This document shows, one piece after another, positions 46,374-58,039 of a stretch of DNA of 64,000 nucleotides. Source of the stretch: Euphorbia lathyris. Taxonomy: Eukaryota; Streptophyta; Magnoliopsida; Malpighiales; Euphorbiaceae. A program made the translations under genes and the position numbers. The notes under the pieces were generated by a model, which saw nothing but the letters and a program-made list of their open reading frames with translations, was not told the DNA's origin and did no database searches. Each line of letters starts with the position of its first letter. Within the stretch, counting starts at the first letter, position 1. Location: NCBI RefSeq assembly GCF_963576675.1, contig NC_088911.1, positions 137,705,929 through 137,769,928 on the forward strand, in the 5' to 3' direction.

Positions 46374-47261
46374 TTAGTGCAAAATAAAACAGAAAGGCAA
46401 AAAATAAACGAACAAAACACAAATAGAGACCGAAGGAAAGAGATATATAGATGAAGATAATAAAAACACCAAATATAAAGAAAAATGTAACTGAAAACAT
46501 AAAAACGGAAGTGTATTAAGACGAACCACATAAAAACACAGAAATGACAAAAAAGGAAAACACAAGGACAGAAAATAAAAGAACATAAAAATCGAAAACA
46601 AAAACTTAAAGAAACTATGGCGGAGGCGGAGGAGGATGGCCATGGATGTTGAAATATGTGAAGAAGGTGTTGGTGAAGGCGTCGAAGTTTGCCCGGTCCT
46701 CTCGCCTTTGGGCCTCGAGTGTGTCAAAAGGGGTGGCAAGGCGGCGTGGTCCATGAGGCGATTAGCCTCAAAGGTGTCGAAGCAAGTGTTGAGAGTGGCT
46801 TCGAGGGTGTCAAATTGGGCGTTGAAATGAGCTCGATCTTGCCATTGATTCCCTTCCAAGACGTCCAACCGGGCATAGATCGATTGGAAGTCTTTGTTGG
46901 GGGGTGGGCTAAAGTTGAGGCCAAAGTTCGAATCCCATTCGTCATCCGCTTGTTGTTGTCCCGCCCCCGAACTTTCACCCGGATCGGAGGGATGGCTTTT
47001 GAGGGTTTGGAAGGCATTTTTATCCAATGGGCGGGGGTCATAGTGGGGAAGGCGATCAAGGGCGGTAGTGCCAAGAGCGGAGGAGGCATAGATGGTGATT
47101 AAGTGCCCCAACCCGAGTTTGGCACGCTTCCGTGAGGGCATGTGATGGAGCATGGTGGCAACAAGGTGGGAGAGGTCGAAAGTAAGGCCATTCTCGCAAC
47201 AATAAAGGGCAAAAAGCTCGAGCTTGTGCTTTTTAGCACCAAAAACTGAGCAGAAGCTCAT
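46374..47261 (-). CDS. Second ORF of the Athila-like element (plant transposon protein)
   Basis: An open frame of 295 codons on the - strand. The N-terminal half has FALYCCENGLTFDLSHLVAT and KRAKLGLGHLITIYASSAL, which resembles the ORF found beside gag or pol in Athila-type elements (ATHILA ORF-1 or plant transposon protein families). A Pro- and Ser-rich middle and a weak helical stretch follow. The last 80 or so codons, beyond SISTSMAI-like text near 46630, are Phe-rich and probably not coding in the parent element. No membrane or catalytic motif is evident. The role is unknown; an env-like or structural part has been proposed for such ORFs. Confidence 0.5.
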   Translation of the reverse strand: MSFCSVFGAKKHKLELFALYCCENGLTFDLSHLVATMLHHMPSRKRAKLGLGHLITIYASSALGTTALDRLPHYDPRPLDKNAFQTLKSHPSDPGESSGAGQQQADDEWDSNFGLNFSPPPNKDFQSIYARLDVLEGNQWQDRAHFNAQFDTLEATLNTCFDTFEANRLMDHAALPPLLTHSRPKGERTGQTSTPSPTPSSHISTSMAILLRLRHSFFKFLFSIFMFFYFLSLCFPFLSFLCFYVVRLNTLPFLCFQLHFSLYLVFLLSSSIYLFPSVSICVLFVYFLPFCFILH

Positions 47262-47598
47262 CTACGCGGGGCGAACCGGTGTGTACACGCCGCGCAGATA
47301 TTTGGAAAAAATGGGATTTGTTTTTCGTATTGTGGGTTTTGTGATTTTTTTCTGTTTTGGGGTTGTATTAAAAATGGACGAAACGATCTCGAAAGAAAGG
47401 AATGCGGGAAGTGCGTTTAAAAACCGAAAGAAAACGAAAATATGAACAAATTTTTTTTAAAAGAAGATGAAAATACACATGAAGAAAAATGAAATTAATT
47501 TGAAAAACGTATATGATACATAGAGACAAAAGGTTTGGAAAATGCAAACCGGGGCTACGTTTATAGTCGGAGTAGCTCGACTTTCTCGGCGGGTGTGT
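47262..47598 (-). other. Linker between gag and the second ORF
   Basis: Non-coding. It contains the fourth word module (47263-47296: TACGCGGGG and CGCCGCGCA 25 bp apart). Confidence 0.5.
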
Positions 47599-49088
47599 TT
47601 ATTGCAAGATATCCGAACCGGAGCCCGATGGATCCAAGCTGTGACTATTAAGAAGAGTTATTGCTTGCCCAGATTCCCTATTCTTAGCCTGCGGGTTTTG
47701 CTCGGTATTGGTCGGGAGAGTTCCTAGTTGTCTCTCCTGCTGTTGTCGGTTTAAATGAGTCACTTGGTGACTCAAATCCCTGCAAAACACTTCATTATTG
47801 GCAAGATAGGTTAGAATGTTCTTTAACAAGGAAGTTACCGATTGGCCTTGCACGTTGTTGGGAGGTTGGGCATTCCGACCACCGGGGGCGTTTTGGGATT
47901 GCCCTAGCCCGTGCTCCCTATATTCTTGGTGGAAATCGGGTGGGGGCCTCAATATGTTATTGTTATTACCGTATGACAAATTAGGATGTTGGTATCGAGG
48001 TCTCCACCCGTTATCATTATTATTGTGGTGGTTAGGATAAGAGTTTGAGTTAGAGTTGTACCTTTGTTTACCTCCTACGTAACTTACGTTTTCGGTGTCA
48101 CCAATAAAAGGGGTGCCGGTGTTGCAATTTCTTCCATCGTGATCACCACCACAATGGTTGCACATCAGGACATGTGCATCTTTGTTGAGGCTCAATTGTG
48201 CTATTAAAGCGTCTAGTTTCTTGTTCATCTCAACCATGGAACTCTTTGGAGCCTCCTTTTCCATGGCGAACGCTTGATGTCTTGGGGGTCCGGCAAGCCG
48301 ATCTTGTTGCCATTGAACGCTTTTTCTTGCGAGCTCATTGATGAGCTCATATGCTTCACTCGCCGATTTCCTGAACAGGTCCCCACCTGCTGCGGAATCC
48401 ACGGTAGCACGATTAGTAGGCATTAAACCATGATAAAAAGTACTTACAAGATCGTGCTTGGGGATGTCGTGGTGTGGGCAACTTCGAAGCAATTTTCGGA
48501 ACCTTGCCCAAGCCGCATGAAGGGCTTCGTACTCGATTTGCCGAAAGGAAGTGATATCATTGTGCAACTTCATCGTCTTGGAAGGTGGGAAGTAATAGGA
48601 GAGGAACTCCTTTTCGAGCTCGACCCATGACGTGATAGTTCCGGCTTCCAATGAGTGCAACCATTCCCACGCTTGGGCTGTCAAAGAAAAAGAAAAAGTT
48701 TTAGACGTGCGGCCTCAACCGGGACACCATTTTGCCGAGAAGTATCGGCACACATAAGAAATTTATCAAGATGTTCGTTAGGGTTCTCATGAAGTTCTCC
48801 TCCGAATTGACCGAGTTGTTGGATCAATTAGATCATGCTAGTCTTTATTTCATATGTGTTGGTCGGGATGGCGGGAGCAACGATTCCATTGCGATTTTGT
48901 GGTCGATACGGAGGTAGGATCTCCATCATTGTTCGGGTGTCGTTTCCCCCTCCATTCGGGACGTTGTTCACCGGTGGGTTGGCTTCATTGTTGACGTTGG
49001 CCATCTTTTCTCTCCGAATCCTACAAAGAGTTCGTTTAATTTCAAGATCAATAGGAACGAGAGTATCACTCCGAGATCGGGTGTGCAT
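47599..49088 (-). pseudogene. Athila-type gag, broken by a stop and a frameshift
   Basis: On the - strand an ATG at 49088 opens MHTRSRSD and runs to a TAA near 48829 that lies in the same frame as the continuing QLGQFGGELHENP text. A second break, at a T-rich run near 48690, shifts the frame before TAQAWEWLHSLEAG. From 48684 the frame is open for 361 codons. It includes the retrotransposon-gag core (AWARFRKLLRSCPHHDIP, FYHGLMPTNRATVDSAAGG) and a zinc knuckle CNHCGGDHDGRNC (C-x2-C-x3-H-x4-C, the Athila spacing). The tail is Asn- and Gln-rich. Gag would form the particle and bind RNA. The stop and shift make this copy non-functional. Confidence 0.85.
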
Positions 49089-49229
49089 AAACTCTTAACG
49101 AAATTAAAGAAAAATATGAACAAGAAAGAATGTTTGTTAGTATATAAACAAAGTATAAACAATTTATACAAAAAGAATGCCTAGACTAACAATAAAACGT
49201 TTTGGTCTAATATTGTAAGAAAATATAAA

Positions 49230-49247
49230 TCCCCGGCAACGGCGCCA
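49230..49247 (-). other. Primer binding site, tRNA-Asp type
   Basis: Read on the - strand the site is TGGCGCCGTTGCCGGGGA, complementary to the 3' end of plant tRNA-Asp including CCA. It lies 6 bp inside the 5' LTR. This primer is typical of Athila elements. Confidence 0.9.
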
Positions 49248-49253
49248 AAAACT

Positions 49254-50967
49254 TGATGAGTGTCCGGTAGAGCGGTAAAATATATACATTATGAATGTTA
49301 CGGTTATGGTTAGGATCTTTCTAGGCGCTCTAACTCTACCAGACGCTACTACGTAGAGGCAAGTGTACCCCGTCGTATCAAGTAATAATCCGGTTAAGAC
49401 CGGGTATCGAATTCACGGGATTTATATCTACAAGTATTAAACTACTCGATTCTACTCATTATCTAGGCGGTGAATACCTTAGGTTGGTTTGGGTGACAAC
49501 TATAAACTACTCCTAAACTATGGGTGAGACAATTTTCATGTATTTCAAGTCCTCTTAGAGTGATACGGATAATGATAAGTTATAACATATGGCAAACAAT
49601 ACGGAACATATACGATTAACAATTTACTCTTGCAAAGACGACTATCTATAGACCGAACAACTCCGTGAGGTTCTAGAGTCGTGGTTTCACCTTAAGGCGA
49701 CTCTAATTCTTAGGACCAGAAACTAGGGCCCGTAAGTTCCGTGGCTCTTCAATTTCTACGGTTTCCGGATTGTCAATTTCGATAAGGCAACACCTATGTG
49801 GTTCCTAACAGATTTCGGAGCTCGTAAACGACCTACACAATAATCAATTATAAGTATCAAAGAAAGCAATATGTAATAACACGTATAGTGAAAACGGAAT
49901 TGTAAATCATATATTATAATTATGAAATGCGATAATACGGAATACAACCAAGCCTAGTACATAGAAAGAGTACAAGCTAATTAACAAGTAGAAAGGGAAG
50001 AAGAATCGGCTCTTAGGACTAGCTAACCGGACTCAAAGTCGTCTCTTAGGACTTAGAGGTGGAACTTTCGAGCTTGGTGAATGCGGATGGAACAGAACTT
50101 CGGCGGAGTAACGGGAGGATTATACAAGCTCTCAAGATGTGAGGAACTTTAGTACATAGAAAATTGAATGAGGAAATGAGTGCTAATCACTCCTATTTAT
50201 ACATCAAGCTCGGGGGTAGAATCATAAATACACAAGTTACATTATTTCTGCAGTTTTCCCATGACATGCCCCGCGTGGACAGGAAGACAACCCCGCGTGT
50301 TTGCCCATTCTGTTGATAATTTCCTGCATGTGGATCAGATTCAGACCTGTTGTCTCAACCACGCCCCGCGTGGACATGAAGACGCCCCACGTGTTTGCCC
50401 ATTCCGTTGATAATTGCCTGCGTGTGGATCAGATTCAGACTTGTTGTCTCAACCACCCCCCGCGTAGGTTGGAGTACGCCCCGCGTGGTTGAGCCTTTGG
50501 AGTTTAATAGCTTGAATCATGTCTTTGACGCCCCGCGTGGCTTGAAAAACGCCCCGCGTACCTGAGCTCCTGAGATTTTAGATTGAAGAATTGCTCCTGT
50601 ACGCCCCGCGTATAAGTGGAGACGCCCCGCGTGATATCTGTTGACTTAGTGGGACCATGCAGTCTGACTGTCGTGATTGAGAGGGCATTGTTCTACGCTC
50701 CGCGTGGTTGCTTCTGCGCCCCGCGTGTGTCGGTGAGTTTTACTCCTTAACTCGTACCTGTGAAGTACAATTCTCGAGAGCCGAGTTAGCTTGACGTTTA
50801 TTTTTCTGAAATTAATCAAAAACAAAGGAAATTAACCAAAAGCATAAAATTTATTTTTATTTTGTTATTTTATTAAAAACACATTATTTTTGTAATTAAA
50901 CTTACTTATTTAGTCCAAAATTAAACCGTAAATCACGCTAAAAGATAGGGACAAAACGTCCCTATCA
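49254..50967 (-). repeat. 5' LTR of the Athila-like element
   Basis: Near-identical to 42946-44657. The word array is at 50269-50727. Its first pair is 22 bp apart because of a one-base insertion; the next pair keeps 21 bp. Confidence 0.9.
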
Positions 50968-51986
50968 TGGCACTAATAATAATATTTATCGAAGACTTAA
51001 TCTCAATAAATTATACCATGGCCACTAACTTTACTCGTTTTGACATTACATCCGCAAAACCTTAAAACGTAGTATAAAAGCTTTAAAACTTAGTATAAAG
51101 TGTAAATTTTACATTTTTTTACATAAAAGTCATTACAACCCTTTGATTAAAAAAAAAATTCATTACAACTCTTAATCTTTGGGTAAAAATATCCTTAACA
51201 AGCAATTTTACCATTTTATTTCTAATATTGGAATTGGAAGCCAAAAGCAAGACACTATTATATTCTAAAAAAAAGTTTCATATTTTTTATAATTTAATAA
51301 TAGAATTAAAGATTAATATTTTTAAATTCAACGAAATATTTAAAGTTTTTTTTTTTCAATTCATACAAAATATAGTATATTTTTTAATTTGTTTTTTTCA
51401 TTTTTTAATGGACTGATTAACCGTTAAATTCTCTTAGTATAGTTGATTAATATATAATTATATATATATAAATATAAATAAATATATTTTCAAATTTTTT
51501 AATATTTAATTAACATCCGTTCGGTTTCGATTAACCGCAGTTTTTGAAATGCAAAAACCGTAACCATTAACCATTATTTTTAAAATTAAAAACCATATAC
51601 TAGTCCATTGGTTTCGGCTAACCTTATTTTCAGTTCAATTTCGGTTTGGTTTTTCGGTTTTCCGGATTTTTATGTGCACTCCTATTTATTACTAATAAAT
51701 GATAAAATGACACATATAATAATATTCATGACCGAAAAGAGAATTTTATAAATTATTTCTCAAATTGATCCAATTATCAATATAGTAAAATTGCTTTTCA
51801 CCATCAAGATTAGATATACTTTTACATCTTATCCCCTTAATCAATATTCATTACCATGACCTTTAATTTCTTATCTTATTAATTTTATCAACATATTGAA
51901 ATAAAATCTAAAGGTAATTTCTAAGAAGCACCATGGGTACTTACTTTAGTGGTTTTCACGTTATATCCACAATTTTTAAAACATTA
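50968..51986. other. AT-rich, with remnant of a CGGTTAACC-type hAT MITE
   Basis: 51515-51680 has GTTCGGTTTCGATTAACCGC and TTTTTCGGTTTTCCGG like the element at 41195, but no clean left end. No gene is seen. Confidence 0.4.
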
Positions 51987-52340
51987 ATTTTTTTAATAAT
52001 AATGCTTAATCATTTCATTAAATAAAGAAAGACAAATATATCATGAAAATATTAAGAGATAAACCTTACATAAGTACATGCAAATGTATAATACAAAGTT
52101 TATAAAGGCAATAAAATCCATAAAAGCAATAAAAAAAACTACAAAAAGCAAAAAAAAAAAACTATAAAAGGTACAACTAAAACAACAGAACAACAACTCT
52201 CATACTTTCCACGAATCCAACTCTATATGAAAGCAACTGCAAACCAATCGTCATCATTTTGTTTCTTCCGGCCAATCGGATCTGAGTCATTTCTACTAGT
52301 GCAATCCCGTAGATCTGTAGATCTACGTAAGTAAGCATTA
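51987..52340 (-). mobile_element. Poly-A retroposon, copy 2 (5' truncated or diverged)
   Basis: A T run at the low-coordinate end is the tail. Read on the - strand it shows GTAGATCTACAGATCTACGG, then RRSTDLRDC, RNDSDP and DDDWFAVAF, and the 3' signature AATGAAATGATTAAGCATT. No target duplication was identified. Confidence 0.75.
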
Positions 52341-52532
52341 CTTTTGTGATTTAAAAGAAATGGTTTGATTTTCATCATATTTCCCAGTTTACTTGTTTCT
52401 TGATTTCTTTCTTTTTTTTACCATAAAAGAAATGGTTGATTTTCATCGTATTTCCCAGTTTATCACATTTTCCAGTAAACATTACTTTTGTGATTTAATT
52501 TCTTATTTTATTAATTGCATCTAATTTATAAT

Positions 52533-53893
52533 GGGAAAATTACAAAATTGGATCAAATGGAAGGCACATTTGCATATTTAACCCATTTACTCAACCTACT
52601 ACATATTTAGACTACTTTTATGTGACTTTCACAAAATACCCCCTTCTCCTTTCCGGTTACGCGAACCCGCTGCCTTTCCTCAAATGATTTCCAGACCTTT
52701 GATCTTTCTCTCTTTTTTTAAATTGCGCAAAATCTGCATCATTTCTCCATATTAGAATGTATTTCTCTTCTTCATCTCTTCATCTCTTGAGTCTTCATCT
52801 TCCTAATCCTAGAAAACGAAGCCATTATTCTTCATCTTCCTATTTCTACTTGTTTCTTGATTTCTTTCTTCTCGTGACCATAAAAGAAATGGTTAATTTT
52901 CATCATATTTCTCAGTTTATCATATTGTTATTGTTGATTTTAAGGGTAAAAGACGCGAAAAATGTAAGTATCTACTGTTTTCTCTGTGTTTTTTCAGAAA
53001 ATCACTTCACAAAGATCTGCGAGTAACAAAGTTCATGATTTCACTTAAAGACTTCGCGAAAGCATCAATATGTGACGTAGATCGTCACATTTCAAACCTC
53101 GCAGACTTCGTGAAATCATAGATTCGCTAAGTAAAATCATCCTCTTTCCTGGACATTTATATTCGCATGTTTCGTTAATCCTCATTTCGCAAAGCCAGAT
53201 CGTCACATTTTTTTAAAGGTGGTTGAATACATAACATCCCTTTCTGGAAGACGGCGTACTAGAGTGCAAGGGATATGATTTTCCTTCTTATATAGGGAGA
53301 CATTTCCCTCAAAATTGGCACATTCACTTTAAAACGATTCGTTATGAGAGATTGTACCAATCTTGATGTGCACCATGGGAAACGTTCATCCCAAATAGTC
53401 TGGACTTCCATTCATCGTCCCAAAATATCTGAACTTCCAATCCAAGGAGAAATTTCCGTCCAGATTTGTCAGATTCACTTTGAAATGATTTTTTTGGAGT
53501 TTATTGTGACAATCTTGTTGTAAATTTTGATAATTTTATGATTTTAATTTTGTTATTATGTCAATCTTTTTGTAAATTTTGAAATGTTATTATTTTAATG
53601 TTATAATCTCTTGTTGTTTAACCTTTTTTTATTATTATTATATACCACTTTGCAAATACTCTTAAAAACACATCCAAATTTCGCATATACAGATTAAAAT
53701 CGCCAACTAAATCAAACATTAGCTTTGCATACGTCGCGAAAGTATCGTTTCGCAAAGTCAGACGGCCACACTATAAAATTACAAACATGTTACGGGTATT
53801 TTAGGAAAGTTACACAAAAATAATCTAAATATGTAGTAGATGAGTTAAATATGTAAATGGTTCTCCCATTTGATCCAATTTTATAATTTTTCC
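52533..53893. mobile_element. Mutator-like TIR element, perfect 9-bp target duplication
   Basis: The left end is GGGAAAATTACAAAATTGGA and the right end in reverse GGAAAAATTATAAAATTGGA. ATTTATAAT lies exactly on both sides (52524-52532 and 53894-53902). The arms extend about 100 bp. The interior includes repeated TTCGCGAA- and CGTCACAT-type words. A short open frame at 52757-53026 has no recognised domain. Confidence 0.9.
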
Positions 53894-53902
53894 ATTTATA
53901 AT

Positions 53903-54198
53903 TAAAATAATATAATAAAATCTAGAGTTAACTTTTAAAAGCATTACACTCATTTAGTAGCAAAGTAAATTAGAATCAAAATCATTACTAAAATCCTCAT
54001 CCAATCCTAAAATTATGCAACTATTCGATATAAACTATACTGAGAAAAACAGTTGAGGAATTCTACTTAAAGTGAGAACTCAATTTGTAGTTTTTACTTC
54101 GATTAATTAACTTTCAAACTTTAATTTGAAAAATCAAATCAGTATAATGGGATTTTTAAAAAGTCATTATATTTAGTTATAGATTAATTAAAAAAACA
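53903..54198. other. No gene seen
   Basis: AT-rich intergenic sequence. Confidence 0.4.
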
Positions 54199-54966
54199 AT
54201 GACTTTCTCTGCTTTGCATCACCTTATCTCCATTCCCTTCTCATCTATCACCATACTTTATCTAATTCAAATTCCTTCGGCCATACTCCTCTCTCTTCTT
54301 GCTAGCCTTTCTTTTCACCGCCTCTCAACCTCTTCATCTCCATCTCCTCACCTAAGCTTCTTCTTCCCTTTTTATCAACTTTTTCCGCAACTACCACCGC
54401 CACCTTGCAGATTTACTCGAGGAGGAAGAAGGAAGCTAGTCTTTCTTCTTCCTCCTCCAATTTATATTTTAGTTTTCGTTTTTAGCGTTTTTAGCGTTTG
54501 AAGTCCATACTCCTTCTTGAACTTTTTTTTCATCAGATCTACATTTGTGAACTATACTTTTTTCTTTTATTCTTTTTTCGGTCTTAGCAAGAGCGGTAAA
54601 GGTTTATCTTGTCCGTAGATCTATAGATCTACGTGAATACACAAACAGAAAGGATTTAAATCCGAACGTCCGAAAGAACCTAAAGGATAAAGTATGGATT
54701 ACAACGGTTTTTCAACGAGATTTGATTTACGAGAAGAATATGATTTCTATATATGTTGTATTTGTATCTTTTCTAGTTTTTATTACTCTTTGTAGTCTAT
54801 GTATTATTCTATATAGTCTATTTCATCCCTTTGTGAGTTTTTTTTTTTATAAATCCCTTTGTTGGTTTTTGTCTATATGGAATGGAGGTTTTATTCATCT
54901 TTATTTCGTGTTGTATTTATATTATTAAGTTAATAAAATGATATGTAGCATATTATTAAAAAAAAA
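54199..54966 (+). mobile_element. Poly-A retroposon, copy 3 (longest)
   Basis: A pyrimidine-rich 5' part (CTTCTTCCTCCTCC) is followed by TTTGAAGTCCATACTCCTTC, the GATCTATAGATCTACG palindrome, then RRSIDLRE, NRKDLNPNVRKNLKDK and VWITTVFQRDLIYEKNMIS in one frame, and an A run at 54957-54966. The 5' part is shared with the copy at 59311. The 5' end is approximate. Confidence 0.8.
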
Positions 54967-55089
54967 TTTCCTTCAACCATGGATCAAAATATGCTAGTCT
55001 ATTCTATTCAACCAGGACTCAAATTACTTTATTTTCGTCAATCTTGAACACAACATAAATCGATTGAGGGTTTCAATTTTAGGTTAACT

Positions 55090-55263
55090 TACTCAATTTT
55101 TTCTATATATTATTTACCTACCATATATATAAAACAAACAAATTTGAAATAAATGAACCTTGCGTTCTTTATCCCTATACTCAATTTTTTCTATATATTA
55201 TTTACCTACCATATATATAAAACAAACAAATTTGAAATAAATGAACCTTACGTTATTTATCCC
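55090..55263. repeat. Tandem duplication of about 88 bp
   Basis: Two copies of CTCAATTTTTTCTATATATT ... AAATAAATGAACCTTRCGTT follow each other with two or three differences. Confidence 0.85.
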
Positions 55264-55499
55264 TATACCACCCTATTCATCTCTCATACCAAACCACCCG
55301 CAAATACTAAAACACCCCATTTATCAGTACCAAACTACCATTACAGCATCTCAAGTTAAGATCATTAAAAATGGCACATAAACTTTTATCACATATTCTA
55401 GCTTTAAATCACTCTATTAGTACCGTAATCTCTATCTTCATTTTTCTCTACTCTATCTTTAAATATAAAGTTACTATAGTAAAAATTCTCCAATAATAT

Positions 55500-55995
55500 A
55501 CTTTATTTTATCTAATCTTTAAAACTTTTATTATTATTATATTTATTTTTCACATAATAATTTTTTGAATAAACATAATACTTATATTCATGTAATATTT
55601 AAATATTTTTATAATTTATATAGTATTTAATGTTTTTATAATTATAATTTAATATTTAAATGTATAACACAATAAAAAAAATCAAATTACACTATAATTA
55701 AAAATTAAATAACATCAATATTTTTAAAAAAATAATATGTAAATAATAAATATACATATTTACATATTATTTTTTTAGAAATATTCATGTTATTTAATTT
55801 TTAATTATAGTGTTATTTGATTTTTTTATTGTATTATACATTTAAATATTAAATTATAATTATAAAAACACTAAATACTACATAAATTATAAAAACATTT
55901 AAATATTATAAAAATATAAATGTTATATTTATTAAAAAAAACTATTATGTAAAAAATAAATATAATAATAATAAAAATTTAAAAAACGTGGATAA
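55500..55995. repeat. AT-rich palindrome of about 0.5 kb
   Basis: The arms pair around about 55745 (TATTTACATATTATTTTTTT against AAAAAAATAATATGTAAATA; CACTATAATTAAAAATTAAA against its complement). Probably a MITE or fold-back; termini are unclear. Confidence 0.75.
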
Positions 55996-56323
55996 AATAG
56001 AACAGATGGCCTTAGAAGGTAAAATACATTCATTATTACTCTACATACAATTTTGAAATCACTTTGATGGTTAGAGCAAATTACATCCTTCACTACTCAA
56101 CTTCCCTTTAACTAGAAGTACGCAAACGTAACGCAATTATTTTTCAATTTTACACTTGTTTGTAACAATATGACCACTGAACTTTTCAGTTATACAATTG
56201 ATTTCTAACATTATGCTACTGAATTAATACACATTTAAGAAAACACAATTTTCTATACAGATTAAAACTGTATTGAGATCAGATACAGCTTTCTAGGCAG
56301 CATTATGCTTCATTAAGCTAAGC
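55996..56323. other. No gene seen
   Basis: Intergenic sequence. TTTAGAGTAACCAAT-like or other known motifs were not found. Confidence 0.3.
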
Positions 56324-56332
56324 TATAAATAG
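56324..56332 (+). promoter_or_regulatory. TATA box facing right
   Basis: TATAAATAG in the context AAGCTATAAATAGCTAGCTC, a strong plant-type core. Transcription would start near 56355-56365. No ORF of note follows. Confidence 0.45.
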
Positions 56333-56703
56333 CTAGCTCAGAGCCCAGTGCATGTTCATCATCTACTCACATTTCCTATAAACAATTATAACATCATAAT
56401 AACATTTTAAAAAACAATCCAAAGTATAAAAAATACTCACAAAAGTAAAAATAAGGGATCCTCAGAAGTTATGCTTGTAAGTTTCATCAAATTAGATAAA
56501 ATCAGGTCTCAAAGATTAGACATCATCGGAATCCCCATTGATTTCTCAATTTCTACAGAGAATTTCAAAAATCGATTGAAAAAAAACAGAATCAAATCAA
56601 ATTAGAGAATAGATCTGTAAATATTTATGTTGCAGAGTATAATTCACTGCACCTTACAAAAAGCGAAGTGACTCAACATCTGCAGAATAATCTAAGCCTC
56701 CGT

Positions 56704-56913
56704 TCACTCCATTAGAAGTGTTGAAGAAACCCTAAAAACATCGGAAAAAGTTCCGATTAAAGGTCCTCCATTAAAAGAGGCATCGCAAACAGTAAATTGA
56801 AACAAAACCGAATTGGAAAACGAAGAAAACGCAGTCAGATCGACGAATGAAAACACAGGTAAACGAAATTGAGGAGAAGACGATGAAGGCAAGGGACTTC
56901 GTACAGATAGCAT
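56704..56913 (-). other. Possible small transcription unit with a 69-codon ORF
   Basis: The ORF begins MLSVRSPLPSSSSPQF and ends TLLME; it is Ser- and Phe-rich and matches nothing I know. A TATAAATAG box at 56938-56946 (- strand) lies only about 25 bp before the ATG, so the start codon would fall at or before the usual start of transcription. Either the start site is closer to the TATA box than usual, or the RNA is non-coding or uses another start. Confidence 0.35.
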
Positions 56914-56937
56914 TTTGATTTTGCTGAGAATAGCGAG

Positions 56938-56946
56938 CTATTTATA
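56938..56946 (-). promoter_or_regulatory. TATA box facing left
   Basis: TATAAATAG in the context AGTATAAATAGCTCGC on the - strand, pointing towards the box at 56324. Confidence 0.5.
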
Positions 56947-56949
56947 CTG

Positions 56950-57369
56950 AAACTCAGGTGTTAGTAGGGTTTTCATTTTCTTTGAAATTACAAGATACTC
57001 CTCCTCGTGAAAATTTATTTTCTATAGTAACCGAATTCCGTTTAATTTGGGCCCATTTCTGACCCAGCAAAAGCGCAATAATGCCTTCATTAAAAAAAAG
57101 CCCAATGAGGCCCGTATGTCTACTTCTGAAAAATGGACAATGTCCTTAGTTGGGTAAAATGTTGAGGAAATTAATCATTTTAGAATTTATTTACAGTTAA
57201 CTCTCTTCTTTCTTTTCCTATTATCATAGGAATGTATTTAAATTTTAAATATCAGATTCTGATACAATTAGTTTTAATTTTACCAAATTGTAGTTATCAA
57301 ACATTAAATTATTTGGGGTCAACGGAACGCCCGTGTTTGAAATGAAACATACTGCCATGAGTTGTAGTG
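56950..57369. other. No gene seen
   Basis: Would include upstream sequence for the - strand TATA box. AT-rich. Confidence 0.3.
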
Positions 57370-57374
57370 GTAAG

Positions 57375-58015
57375 TGTTGAGAAAATTAACTATTAATTTT
57401 AAAAAATTAAATAAAATAAATATTTAAATAAAATAATAATTATTGTGAACTTCCAATTGATGAAGGACTGTTTTTATAATTTGTATTATCGATGGATTGT
57501 TTTTATAATTTGTAATTATTAAAAAAATAATAATAATCAAATGGTTGAAAATTGACCACTGAATTCGGTGGTCAATATATCAATTAATTGTGTCAGCAAC
57601 TTGCTGTCACAATTAATTGGGTGCATACTTTAGAATATAAAAGCCAAAGATGCTCAATTTCAGGATGTTAGGGGAGTTGAGAGCATTGAAAGAGATGGGC
57701 AAATTATATAATAGATCATGTATTGTATGTTTGCTTTTTAATTGAGAGAGGGTAATCCAATTTTTTTGGGAGACACAACATAGTAAGATAATTATTTCGG
57801 TGTATTTTCGGGAAACACATGAGTGCTACTATTTTGATTTTATCTCATATTATTGTAACTCTAGAAAGTTTCTAGAGAACACCCTCTTGTACACCTCTAT
57901 CTCATAAATTCAGTAAAATTATCTTCAAGTTTTAAGCTATTATTTTTCTTAGCAATATATTGCTTGTGCTTTGAGATTTATTGCTTCCGCTTCGTAATCC
58001 ATAAAATTTCCAATA
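57375..58015 (+). repeat. Solo LTR (copia-like) with 5-bp target duplication
   Basis: It starts TGTTGAGAAAATTAAC and ends ATAAAATTTCCAATA (a likely mutated CA end). GTAAG lies on both sides (57370-57374 and 58016-58020). GTGCTTTGAGATTTATTGCTT near the end resembles copia LTR tails. Length 641 bp; no interior. Confidence 0.75.
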
Positions 58016-58039
58016 GTAAGGCATGGCGAGACGTTTGTG

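Larger units (their letters stand above)
42946..50967 (-). mobile_element. Athila-like Ty3/gypsy element, non-autonomous, complete with both LTRs
   Basis: Two LTRs of about 1.71 kb (42946-44657 and 49254-50967) enclose 4.6 kb. TGACA and TGGCA flank the whole, a 4-of-5 target duplication. The element reads on the - strand: 5' LTR, tRNA-Asp primer site, broken gag, a second ORF, a polypurine tract, 3' LTR. There is no protease, RT, RNase H or integrase in the interior, so it depended on a helper. I count 7 differences in the first 255 or so aligned LTR bases, so it is a fairly recent insertion. The Athila assignment comes from the primer site and gag type. Confidence 0.88.

Noticed and set aside
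46636..47102. Open frames on the + strand opposite the Athila-like second ORF
   Set aside because: They are antisense shadows of the - strand ORF; no independent motif or start context.
47816..48630. + strand ORFs opposite gag
   Set aside because: Shadows of the gag frame.
54199..54501. 100-codon ORF in retroposon copy 3
   Set aside because: It lies in the CT-rich leader, is Ser/Pro/Phe low-complexity and is not kept in the copy at 59311.
56515..56570. Box C/D snoRNA on the - strand
   Set aside because: ATGATGT and CTGA occur, but they are too close together and lack a terminal stem and C'/D' boxes.
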